From Nitrospirota bacterium (GTDB taxonomy: Bacteria > Nitrospirota > Nitrospiria > SBBL01 > Manganitrophaceae), in assembly GCA_023248505.1 (NCBI GenBank), contig JAHFEM010000040.1:1-9204 (forward strand): 9,204 bases of DNA. Direction: 5' to 3'. How positions within the stretch are numbered: the stretch's first letter is position 1; each line of letters begins with the position of its first letter. A model generated the notes under the pieces. The model searched no databases. It saw only the letters and a program-made list of their open reading frames with translations, and was not told where the DNA came from. Of this stretch, positions 1 through 6,186 are shown one piece after another. Position numbers and translations under genes: made by a program.

Positions 1-1052
1 TTGGCGCCCCGCCCGGTCGCCTCCAGCGTCAGCTCTTCCAATTCTTTTCGGGAGAGGGTGGCCAGTCCCTTCGCATTGATCCCTTTGACGAACCCCTTTT
101 TCTCGACCGCTTCACGGAAAACTTTAAATTCGGAACGAATCGCGATATCGGAGAGATCCTTGAGCTCCAACCCGAAGCGAAGATCGGGCTTGTCGACCCC
201 AAAGCGGCTCATCGCCTCCTGATAGGTCAGCCGCGGGAAGGGCGATTCGAGACGAATCCCCTTCACCTCCTGGAGAACGCTCCGGACCATCTCTTCCATC
301 AACGCAAGGATGTCCTCCCGCTCGATGAACGACATCTCGAGATCGATCTGGGTGAACTCCGGCTGCCGATCGGCCCGCAGATCTTCATCCCGGAAACAGC
401 GGACGATCTGATAATAGCGGTCGAATCCGGAGATCATCAAGATCTGCTTGAAGAGCTGCGGAGACTGCGGCAAGGCGTAGAACTGGCCGGCGTTCAAGCG
501 GCTGGGGACGAGAAAATCGCGCGCCCCCTCCGGCGTGCTCTTCGTGAGGAAGGGGGTTTCGATCTCCAGGAATCGCTGTTGATCGAGAAAGCGGCGAATC
601 GCCTTCGACAAGTTGTGGCGAAGGATAAAATTCGCTTGGACCGATTTGCGCCGAAGGTCGAGGTAGCGGTACTGAAGCCGAAGCGACTCCGACGGCTCGT
701 TCTCTTCTTCAATGGAGAAAGGGGGGGTCAAGGATGCGTTGAGGATGGCCAAATTGCCGGCGTGAACCTCGATCTCCCCCGTCGGGAGATCCCGGTTCTC
801 GGTCCCCGCGGGGCGGCGCATCACCTTGCCGTCGACCTGGATGACATACTCCGATCGAAGCTGATGGGCCCGCTGATGGATCTCCTCGGAAAGCTGCGGG
901 TTGAAGACCACCTGGACCAGACCTTCCCTGTCCCGCAGATCGATAAAAATCAACCCGCCATGATCGCGCCGGCGATGGACCCACCCGGCCAGCGTCACCT
1001 GTTCGTCAACCTGCGCAGCCGTCAACGCACCGCAGTAGCTTGTCCGCTTCAT
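1..1052 (-). CDS. aspS: Aspartyl-tRNA synthetase, N-terminal 350 residues (3' end outside window)
   Basis: Class II aminoacyl-tRNA synthetase that charges tRNA with aspartate in the cytoplasm. The reading frame runs from the ATG at 1052 without a stop to the window edge, giving 350 of roughly 590 residues. Visible parts in order: an N-terminal OB-fold anticodon-binding domain (about 1-105, GWVHRRRDHGG near 23-33); class II motif 1 around FLEIETPFLTKSTPEGARDF (161-180); QSPQ at 196-199; motif 2 with FRDEDLRADRQPEFTQID (220-237, Arg221 contacting ATP). The start of the bacterial insertion (GAD) domain region follows; motif 3 is missing because the window ends. His31 and Gly83 match the pattern of non-discriminating AspRS, as in Pseudomonas (His31, Gly82), rather than the Leu/Lys pattern of E. 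coli. That predicts Asp-tRNA(Asn) formation and dependence on GatCAB (inference). A weak ribosome site, AAAGGG, precedes the ATG. It has its own promoter and lies 155 bp behind the preceding gene. Confidence 0.97.
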   Translation of the reverse strand, partial: MKRTSYCGALTAAQVDEQVTLAGWVHRRRDHGGLIFIDLRDREGLVQVVFNPQLSEEIHQRAHQLRSEYVIQVDGKVMRRPAGTENRDLPTGEIEVHAGNLAILNASLTPPFSIEEENEPSESLRLQYRYLDLRRKSVQANFILRHNLSKAIRRFLDQQRFLEIETPFLTKSTPEGARDFLVPSRLNAGQFYALPQSPQLFKQILMISGFDRYYQIVRCFRDEDLRADRQPEFTQIDLEMSFIEREDILALMEEMVRSVLQEVKGIRLESPFPRLTYQEAMSRFGVDKPDLRFGLELKDLSDIAIRSEFKVFREAVEKKGFVKGINAKGLATLSRKELEELTLEATGRGA

Positions 1053-1083
1053 TCGTTTTCCCTTTAAATTCAAGTGTCGCCGC

Positions 1084-1112
1084 AGATTAGCACGCGGGAT
1101 TTCTCTTGTCAA
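1084..1112 (-). promoter_or_regulatory. Predicted sigma70-type promoter of aspS
   Basis: On the minus strand a perfect -35 TTGACA (1112-1107) is followed by a 17-bp spacer and TAATCT (1089-1084). The latter is preceded by TG at the extended -10 position. Transcription would begin about 25 bp upstream of the aspS ATG, leaving a short leader. The spacing and -35 are strong; the -10 hexamer is only 3/6, partly offset by the TG. Confidence 0.6.
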
Positions 1113-1127
1113 CGCAGCCGGGATCGG

Positions 1128-1155
1128 GAGGACTGTCCTCATTAGAATCTGAGGA
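1128..1155. repeat. Two overlapping short inverted repeats upstream of the aspS promoter
   Basis: GAGGAC (1128-1133) and GTCCTC (1135-1140) form a 6-bp inverted repeat with a 1-nt centre. TCCTCA (1136-1141) and TGAGGA (1150-1155) form a second 6-bp inverted repeat with an 8-nt loop. The two share 1136-1140, so only one could fold at a time in RNA. They lie 16-43 bp upstream of the aspS -35. They could be an operator or a weak 3' structure of the rluB operon; no T-run follows on the minus strand, so it is not a classical terminator. Confidence 0.35.
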
Positions 1156-1207
1156 TAGCGATCTTCCTTTTATAAGACCGGCGCGATGGGTGACGATAAA
1201 ATTTTAA

Positions 1208-1492
1208 TCAGGGGGTATCGGCAATATGGAAGGTGCGGACTTTATTAGGCCCGCCATACACCATGAAGACCTTCTTGCTCATCCGAATGTGATAATTCGC
1301 CCAGGCATTCGGCTCCCCGTTGTAGTAGGCCTCGGGGTCGACGCCGTTGGCGTTTAAGTAATCGGGCTCCGAAAGGCCGGCGTCCAACACCTCGGCCACA
1401 AGACATTCGGTCGTAAAACCTTGTCCTTTCAATGCAACATTCACCAACAGTTTAAGTATCTCTTCACTGTTTGTCAGAACCAACGGATCCAT
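1208..1492 (-). CDS. Hypothetical protein, 94 aa, co-transcribed with rluB
   Basis: I do not recognise this family. The product is an acidic, soluble 94-residue protein with no signal peptide or membrane segment. The N-terminal half (SEEILKLLVNVALKGQGF) looks helical. The C-terminal half (MSKKVFMVYGGPNKVRTFHIAD) looks like beta strands. The middle is rich in Asn, Asp, Gly and Tyr (LNANGVDPEAYYNGEPNAW). The start is supported by a purine-rich ribosome site (GGAGGGGG) inside the last codons of rluB, and the ATG lies only 4 bp after the rluB stop. The pair is therefore almost certainly one transcript and may be translationally coupled. Codon use matches the host genes, so it looks resident and not transferred. 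Function unknown. Confidence 0.8.
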   Translation of the reverse strand: MDPLVLTNSEEILKLLVNVALKGQGFTTECLVAEVLDAGLSEPDYLNANGVDPEAYYNGEPNAWANYHIRMSKKVFMVYGGPNKVRTFHIADTP

Positions 1493-1496
1493 CCGC

Positions 1497-2294
1497 TTAA
1501 CCCCCTCCCGCCCGTTTACCCCGCACGGCCGCGCCCTTCGGCTTTACCGGCTCTTTCTTGATTCCTTCTCGTTTGTTGAGGAGCGCCTTGAGCCCTTTCA
1601 CCTCGGCCGGGGTCAACCGGCGGTAGTCTCCCGGGGCAAGATCCCCAAGCTCCAGAAAGGCATAGCCGACCCGCTTCAGCTTCAACACATCATGACCGAT
1701 CTTTTCAATCATCAACCGGATCTGCCGTCGCTTCCCCTCATGGAGGACCATCTCAACCCAATCATGCTCGGTGGTCTTTCGAAGCGGTCGAACCCGGCCG
1801 GGAGCGCTCTTCCCCCCCGGAAGCGAGATTCCCCCCTTTGCGAGTTTCATGATTTTCTCTTCGGTGAGATGTCCCTTGACCTTCACCCAGTAGGTCTTGT
1901 TAATCCCGCTGCGCGGGTGCATCAACCCCTCGGCGAGATCGCCGTCATTGGTGAGGAGGAGCAGCCCCTCCGAATCATAATCGAGGCGCCCGATCGGATA
2001 GACCCGCTCTCTCACATCCGAAATCAAATCCATGACCGTGGGCCGCCCCTCAGGATCATGAACCGACGTAATATACCCTCTGGGTTTATTCAAAAGCAAA
2101 TAAATTTTATGGGGCTCCACTTGGATTCGCTTGCCGTTCACCTTGATAAAATCTTTGTCGCTATCGACTTTGGTGCCCAGCTGGGTCACGACCGCCCCAT
2201 TGACCTGAACGCGTCCCTCCAGGATCAGCTCTTCCGCATGGCGTCTGGAAGCGATCCCTGCCTTCGCAATGACCTTTTGCAGTCGTTCAATCAT
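1497..2294 (-). CDS. rluB: 23S rRNA pseudouridine synthase, RsuA/RluB/RluE/RluF family
   Basis: Converts a uridine of ribosomal RNA to pseudouridine. An S4 RNA-binding domain at 1-60 (RLQKVIAKAGIASRRHAEELI, GRVQVNG) is followed by the catalytic domain. The diagnostic motif is GRLDYDSEGLLLLTNDG at 102-118, with the catalytic Asp105. LLLNKPRGYITS (66-77) and the C-terminal EGKRRQIRLMIEKIGHDVLKLKRVGYAFLEL are also family signatures. Length (265 aa) fits the RluB/RsuA branch; the basic tail (KKEPVKPKGAAVRGKRAGGG) is typical of RluB-like members. The exact target base (for example U2605 in 23S) cannot be told from sequence alone, so the symbol is by family. The ATG at 2294 has AGGGG about 8 nt upstream. 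It is first in a unit with the 94-aa gene and has a promoter at 2332-2360, right next to the mobile element. Confidence 0.93.
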   Translation of the reverse strand: MIERLQKVIAKAGIASRRHAEELILEGRVQVNGAVVTQLGTKVDSDKDFIKVNGKRIQVEPHKIYLLLNKPRGYITSVHDPEGRPTVMDLISDVRERVYPIGRLDYDSEGLLLLTNDGDLAEGLMHPRSGINKTYWVKVKGHLTEEKIMKLAKGGISLPGGKSAPGRVRPLRKTTEHDWVEMVLHEGKRRQIRLMIEKIGHDVLKLKRVGYAFLELGDLAPGDYRRLTPAEVKGLKALLNKREGIKKEPVKPKGAAVRGKRAGGG

Positions 2295-2331
2295 CTATTT
2301 TCCCCTATCCAAACGATTTAAATATCCGATT

Positions 2332-2360
2332 GTTCTACAGTCTTTTTCCCCCAGGGTCAA
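2332..2360 (-). promoter_or_regulatory. Predicted promoter of the rluB operon
   Basis: On the minus strand TTGACC (2360-2355) is followed by a 17-bp spacer and TAGAAC (2337-2332). That is 5/6 and 4/6 to the sigma70 consensus with ideal spacing. Transcription would start about 30 nt upstream of the rluB ATG. The target duplication of the mobile element begins at 2363, so the insertion spared both hexamers but replaced everything further upstream. Confidence 0.55.
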
Positions 2361-2362
2361 GA

Positions 2363-2370
2363 ATTATCTC
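2363..2370. repeat. Left copy of 8-bp target-site duplication (ATTATCTC)
   Basis: ATTATCTC directly abuts the left terminal inverted repeat at 2371. The identical octamer abuts the right repeat at 6211-6218. IS1595-family transposases generate 8-bp duplications, so length and placement both fit. Confidence 0.93.
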
Positions 2371-2394
2371 GGGAATTATATACTTGACAAACCC
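2371..2394 (+). repeat. Left terminal inverted repeat (IRL)
   Basis: Reads GGGAATT at the tip and TTGACAAACCC at the inner end. It matches the reverse complement of 6187-6210 at 21 of 24 positions, with differences only at positions 8, 12 and 13. Its inner part supplies a perfect TTGACA (2384-2389) pointing into the element. Confidence 0.93.
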
Positions 2395-2412
2395 ATGCGG
2401 ATTCTGTTAAGT
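2384..2412 (+). promoter_or_regulatory. Possible transposase promoter with -35 inside IRL
   Basis: TTGACA at 2384-2389 is followed by 17 bp and TTAAGT (2407-2412), a poor -10 (3/6). The transposase ribosome site GGAGG lies at 2423-2427, 7 nt before the ATG at 2435. A strong -35 in the repeat with a weak -10 is common in IS elements and keeps transposase expression low. The -10 is uncertain. Confidence 0.4.
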
Positions 2413-2434
2413 TCATTTCACTGGAGGATCTAAC

Positions 2435-3391
2435 ATGAATCTCGTTGATATCGGAAAACATTTTAATGATGCTGACACCGCTCGTAAATTCCTCGAAGAC
2501 ATGCGATGGAGGGATGGCGTCATCTGCCCTCACTGCGGAATAGTTGGGGAAGCCTACCGCCTCACACCGAAGGGTAGCACAAAGACTAGAGTCAGAAAAG
2601 GCGTCTGGAAATGCAAAGAATGCCGGAAGCAATTCACCGTCACAGTCGGGACCATCTTTGAAGATAGCCATATTCCCCTTCACAAATGGCTTCTAGCGAT
2701 CCATCTTCTTTGTTCTTCTAAAAAGGGCATGAGCGCCCATCAGCTTCACCCCATGCTTGATATCACCTATAAAAGCGCTTGGTTCATGGCGCATCGGATT
2801 CGGTACGCGATGACCCAGGAGCCTTTGTCGTCGAAGCTTCAAGGGACCATTGAAGTTGATGAAACATACATTGGCGGCAAGCTCCGGGCTGGCGAACATC
2901 GAACTAAGCCAGGAGAGAGGCCACAGGACCGTCCTGGACCTGTTTCTAATAAAGCCGCTGTTGTCTCTGTTCTTCAACGTGGGGGACGCGTTCAATCCGT
3001 TCATGTGGAAAAGGTCACAGCCGAGAATCTTAAACCAGTCATTAAAAAAATGATCGCTGAGAATGCGCATTTAATGACGGATTCTTCTACGGTACTGACA
3101 AGCGCTGGCAGCAAATTAAAACACGATCAGGTGAATCACTCCATTGAAGAGTATGTGAGATATGAGGACGGTATTTTTATAACGACGAACACCGTTGAGG
3201 GTTATTTTGCCAACCTGAAACGAGGAATCAAGGGGGTCTATCATCATGTCGGCAAGCAGCATTTACATCGCTATTTAGCCGAATTCGATTTCCGATATAA
3301 CGCCCGAAAGATTGAAGACGGAGCCAGAACTATCGAAGCACTCAAGGGAGTTGAGGGAAAGAGGTTATTACTCCGGGACTCGCCAAAATAA
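2435..3391 (+). CDS. IS1595-family transposase
   Basis: Catalyses movement of the element by DDE chemistry. The 318-residue protein has an N-terminal zinc ribbon (CPHC at 31-34, CKEC at 60-63) for DNA binding. The RNase H-like catalytic domain follows. The first acidic residue is Asp142 in VDETYIGGK, the second Asp216 in LMTDSS, and the third Glu255 in NTVEGYFANLKR. These contexts are characteristic of the IS1595/ISXO2-like group, as is the tail HRYLAEFDFRYNAR. Length is normal and no frameshift or stop is seen, so the enzyme should be functional. The start is supported by GGAGG 7 nt upstream of the ATG. It is the first gene inside the left repeat and is followed after 122 bp by the AlbA_2 cargo gene on the same strand. 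Confidence 0.95.
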   Translation: MNLVDIGKHFNDADTARKFLEDMRWRDGVICPHCGIVGEAYRLTPKGSTKTRVRKGVWKCKECRKQFTVTVGTIFEDSHIPLHKWLLAIHLLCSSKKGMSAHQLHPMLDITYKSAWFMAHRIRYAMTQEPLSSKLQGTIEVDETYIGGKLRAGEHRTKPGERPQDRPGPVSNKAAVVSVLQRGGRVQSVHVEKVTAENLKPVIKKMIAENAHLMTDSSTVLTSAGSKLKHDQVNHSIEEYVRYEDGIFITTNTVEGYFANLKRGIKGVYHHVGKQHLHRYLAEFDFRYNARKIEDGARTIEALKGVEGKRLLLRDSPK

Positions 3392-3456
3392 AAAAACCTA
3401 GAAAATAGCTTTCGAAGGATTGCTTTTTTCCTCAAAGACAGGTAATTTATAGACAT

Positions 3457-3477
3457 CGTTCGAACGCCGTTCGAACG
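3457..3477. promoter_or_regulatory. Tandem palindromes, operator-like, upstream of the AlbA_2 gene
   Basis: The perfect 10-bp palindrome CGTTCGAACG occurs twice, at 3457-3466 and 3468-3477. The centres are 11 bp apart, one helical turn, as expected for two dimers on one DNA face. They end 36 bp before the ATG at 3514. A third TTCGAA core lies at 3411-3416. A possible but weak promoter (TTGCTT 3420-3425, TAATTT 3443-3448) would place the palindromes at or just after the transcription start, a repressor position. The binding protein is unknown; the cargo's own AlbA_2 protein with its winged helix is an obvious candidate (inference). Confidence 0.5.
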
Positions 3478-3513
3478 GCACAATACATTAATAATTTCAA
3501 TATCTTATAAGTT

Positions 3514-5073
3514 ATGGCTGAAAATATTCAACTCCCATTACCATTTAATGGAGTTCTGCTTGCGCTTATGCCTGCGGACGATATTTATGAGCGGGCTGAT
3601 CAGTTATTACTTGAGAAATTAAAAGAAGACCGAAGGATTGAAAGAAAGCCCGCTGGAATTCATCCGAAGGAATTGGGAGAGTATTTTTCAATGTGGGCAA
3701 ATACAGTTCCAGATGGCGGTCTGATCGTGCTTGGAATTGATAACGATGGGACACCTTCTGGATGTTTAAAGATCTCTCATAAAAATCTGAACAGAATTGA
3801 ACAAACAGGTCCCGTTTATTGCTCAGATGCCAGGTTTGAATCTAAAAGGATTCCAATTAAACTTCAAGATGGTTCTCAAGATTTTGCGCTTCTATTTCGC
3901 GTTCTATATAGAACCGACAAAGTCGTTAAAACAAATAGCGGAGAAGCTTTTATAAGGATTGGCGAATCGAAAAAAAGATTAACTGAAGACGAGATCCGAG
4001 AACTACAGATCGACAAAAGACAGGTTGATTTTGAGCGAGAACCAATTGACTTATCATATCCAGAGGATTTTGATACTGATTTGATCCGTCATTTTACAAA
4101 AGAAGTGAGGGCTAATAGGGGGCTTTCAGACAATCTTACCGATGAAGAGACCCTTGAATTACGACACCTCGGTAAGAGAGATGGGAGAAAGTTTAATCCA
4201 AATACAGCTTGCGCTCTGCTTTTCTCGAAAGATCCGAGAATACATTTTCCAGGATGTAAGATTCGGTTTATGCGATTTGATGGTGAATTTGAAGGCACCG
4301 GAGAACAATATAATGTTGTAAAAGATATTTCGATTGAAGGACCTGTTCCAAAATTGATTGTAGAAGCTGAAAGAGTTCTAGATTCTCATATCAGAGATTT
4401 CACGCGTCTTGGAAAAGATGGAATATTTTACACGGCACCGGAATATCCAAAATTGGCGTGGTATGAAGCCATTGTCAACGCATGTGTTCATCGATCCTAT
4501 GGTCTAAGAAATATGAACATCTTTATTAAAATGTTTGATGATCATCTAGTAATAGAAAGCCCAGGGGGATTTCCCCCACTTGTTACCCCGGCAAATATTT
4601 ATGATGTTCATCATCCCAGAAATCCATACTTAATGGAAGCCATGTTTTACCTTAAATTCGTAAAATGTGCCCATGAAGGAACCAGACGAATCCGTGATAC
4701 AATGCAGGAGTTAAATTTACCTCATCCAGAGTTTGAACAAAAGGAATCAGGAAATGCTTCGGTTAGGGTTACACTGAGAAATAATATTAAACAGCGCAAA
4801 GTGTGGATAGATTCTGATGCAAGTGCAGTCGTCGGAGAGAAAATTGTAAAAACACTATCTCAACACGAACGGCGAGCCATTAATTATGCTGCTGAGCATG
4901 GTAAAGTGAATGCCAGTCAAGTACAACAATTATGCGGACTATCTTGGAAATCGGCAAAGAAATTATTGGTTGGGCTTGCAAACAAGAATATTCTCGAGCA
5001 CATAAAACGGAAGGACGGAAGACGTGACCCATATGCTCACTTCATCTTGAAAAGTAGCGGGCAAACACAATGA
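3514..5073 (+). CDS. AlbA_2 (Schlafen-type) plus GHKL ATPase plus winged-helix cargo protein
   Basis: A 519-residue passenger gene of the element. About residues 38-165 form an AlbA_2/Schlafen-type domain (RIERKPAG at 41-48, MWANTVPDGGLIVLGIDNDG at 60-79, FIRIG at 146-150). About 305-425 form a RecG-like C-terminal GHKL ATPase domain (HATPase_c_4): the N-box-like EAIVNACVHRSYG (318-330), then FDDHLVIESPGGFPP (341-355), RNPYL (369-373) and EGTRRIRDTM (388-397). The usual GxG before the helix is altered to EGTRR. About 445-515 look like a winged helix (NASQVQQLCGLSWKSAKKLLVGLAN). Proteins of this build are thought to be DNA-linked regulators; the precise role is unknown. There is no clear ribosome site before the ATG at 3514; an internal Met19 (3568) is an alternative, but residues 1-18 look like the normal family N-terminus. 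Its stop overlaps the next gene (ATGA). Confidence 0.88.
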   Translation: MAENIQLPLPFNGVLLALMPADDIYERADQLLLEKLKEDRRIERKPAGIHPKELGEYFSMWANTVPDGGLIVLGIDNDGTPSGCLKISHKNLNRIEQTGPVYCSDARFESKRIPIKLQDGSQDFALLFRVLYRTDKVVKTNSGEAFIRIGESKKRLTEDEIRELQIDKRQVDFEREPIDLSYPEDFDTDLIRHFTKEVRANRGLSDNLTDEETLELRHLGKRDGRKFNPNTACALLFSKDPRIHFPGCKIRFMRFDGEFEGTGEQYNVVKDISIEGPVPKLIVEAERVLDSHIRDFTRLGKDGIFYTAPEYPKLAWYEAIVNACVHRSYGLRNMNIFIKMFDDHLVIESPGGFPPLVTPANIYDVHHPRNPYLMEAMFYLKFVKCAHEGTRRIRDTMQELNLPHPEFEQKESGNASVRVTLRNNIKQRKVWIDSDASAVVGEKIVKTLSQHERRAINYAAEHGKVNASQVQQLCGLSWKSAKKLLVGLANKNILEHIKRKDGRRDPYAHFILKSSGQTQ

Positions 5074-5216
5074 CAGACAACAAGAAATCAAACAAAAAGA
5101 TCAGCCTTAATCCCCTCAGTTTTACCGAGGCCATCTCCGATCTTTTGAAGATCAAACCCCCTCCCAAAGAAACAAAAGCGACCAAACCAAAGAAGCAAGC
5201 CAAGAAGAAAAAATAA
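5070..5216 (+). CDS. Small Lys-rich protein, 48 aa, coupled to the AlbA_2 gene
   Basis: The ATG at 5070 overlaps the TGA of the preceding gene (ATGA), a classic coupling arrangement; no separate ribosome site is seen. The product has a polar N-terminus (MTDNKKSNKK), a short conserved-looking core SLNPLSFTEAISDLLKIKPP (12-31) likely forming one amphipathic helix, and a very basic tail (KPKKQAKKKK). It ends at the TAA at 5214-5216. From memory, small proteins with a PLSFxEAxxxLL core and Lys-rich tail occur beside IS1595 transposases and AlbA_2/GHKL genes in other genomes; this was not checked here. The basic tail suggests binding to nucleic acid or to the partner protein (inference). Confidence 0.75.
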   Translation: MTDNKKSNKKISLNPLSFTEAISDLLKIKPPPKETKATKPKKQAKKKK

Positions 5217-5235
5217 GAACCTGCATAAAACCGAA

Positions 5236-6069
5236 TCACATCAACCGATCAAGAAGTAACCTTAAAACCCGAAGCCTTGGATCAATATAACTATATACTT
5301 GTTTATTTGCCCATACCGAATTCGGAATATTTGTACGCTCTGGAGCATTAAATTGAGCGCTAAAAGATAGCTCAATTGAACGTAAATAAGTTGAGGCCCT
5401 GACGCCCCAATCCGAAGCTAATTCTATGAGTTCTGGATTTTCTGGTTCACCCATACATCTTAACTGTAGCTTCTTGCCTTCATCTAGAAACTCACTAATT
5501 TGATTTCGCCATGATACCCGTTCCCTGGAAGAAAACACCTGAGCCCAACTTTCAAGATATTGCCTCATCTCAGGATTCATTATATAATGACCTGCAAATG
5601 TTCCATTTATGAGCTGAGTCTTCTGGGATATTCTTGCTAGAACAATCCCTGGTCGAATATCTTCCCCACTCTCCTTAATAAATCGTATTTCTTCAGCCGG
5701 AAGCATCTGTCCACTTACAACTAAGTGGTGTAGAATTTTTCTCTCAAGGTATGTGAGGTTATTTATTTTTTCACGGCAAATCTCTTCTCTTTGTTCCAAA
5801 AGTGGTTTTTTAAGTTGATCTATTTCTTTCTTAAGCAATATCACATTTCTCCGCTCATATGCCCATACGTGATAAAAAGCCACAGTAAAACCAATTAATA
5901 CAGTGGCTATTGAATATTTCACGCCATAATCTACCCCAAGGAACACAAAGACAAATACACCAAGAAGTAAAATTGCCACCGAAAAATTTCCCTTCACAAA
6001 ATTACAGAACCAATCCCAATACAAGGAAATAAATATGTGCAGGGTTGGCTCTTTGAAATTATCGGACAT
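5236..6069 (-). CDS. Uncharacterised membrane protein with coiled coil, convergent cargo gene
   Basis: I do not recognise the family. The 277-residue protein has two membrane segments (about 29-46 VAILLLGVFVFVFLG and 52-70 YSIATVLIGFTVAFYHVWA) separated by only a few residues. A charged coiled coil follows (about 72-103, ERRNVILLKKEIDQLKKPLL). A soluble, probably cytoplasmic C-terminal region of about 170 residues comes last; its start (LTYLERKILHHLVVSG, 105-120) could be a winged helix. It lies inside the mobile element, converges on the 48-aa gene with a 19-bp gap and shares the AT-rich composition of the element, so it is cargo. A hairpin spans its start codon. Membrane anchor plus coiled coil plus sensor-like domain recalls defence or stress effectors, but no catalytic motif is visible and that remains speculation. 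Confidence 0.8.
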   Translation of the reverse strand: MSDNFKEPTLHIFISLYWDWFCNFVKGNFSVAILLLGVFVFVFLGVDYGVKYSIATVLIGFTVAFYHVWAYERRNVILLKKEIDQLKKPLLEQREEICREKINNLTYLERKILHHLVVSGQMLPAEEIRFIKESGEDIRPGIVLARISQKTQLINGTFAGHYIMNPEMRQYLESWAQVFSSRERVSWRNQISEFLDEGKKLQLRCMGEPENPELIELASDWGVRASTYLRSIELSFSAQFNAPERTNIPNSVWANKQVYSYIDPRLRVLRLLLDRLM

Positions 6070-6099
6070 GGCAGGGTCACCCTAATGGACCCGGCCATG
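6067..6099 (-). promoter_or_regulatory. Hairpin covering the start codon of the membrane-protein cargo gene
   Basis: On the minus strand CATGGCCGGGTC (6099-6088) pairs with GACCCTGCCATG (6078-6067) with one mismatch and a 9-nt loop. The start ATG (6069-6067) closes the stem, and the only ribosome-site-like bases (AGGGTGA) lie in the loop and upper stem. In mRNA this would hide the start codon, suggesting low or regulated translation. Alternatively it is a protein-binding inverted repeat. Confidence 0.5.
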
Positions 6100-6186
6100 C
6101 TATCACCCTGATTCAAATTCAGCAATAAAGTTTTCACCATCCTTTAACTTCATTCGACAAGACTAGTTTTCTCCGACCTAGGATTT

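Noticed and set aside
579..2321. Plus-strand frames opposite aspS (579-1067) and rluB (1692-2321)
   Set aside because: Antisense shadows of recognised genes with low-complexity, basic translations and no ribosome sites.
2357..3070. Minus-strand frames opposite the transposase (2357-2683, 2693-3070)
   Set aside because: Antisense of a well-supported transposase; no independent evidence of coding.
3457..3477. LexA/SOS box
   Set aside because: GAAC and GTTC are separated by 3 bases here, not the 4 of the Gram-positive-type box; the tandem palindrome explains the pattern better.
2377..5301. 10-bp direct match TATATACTTG at 2377-2386 and 5292-5301, suggesting the element ends near 5300
   Set aside because: Same orientation, no extended similarity, and the second copy is within the coding frame of the 277-aa gene; judged chance.
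2352..6079. Direct repeat CAGGGTCA at 2352-2359 and 6072-6079 as the target-site duplication
   Set aside because: No inverted repeats adjoin these copies, and the right one lies inside the element. ATTATCTC at 2363-2370 and 6211-6218 adjoins matching 24-bp inverted repeats and is the true duplication.
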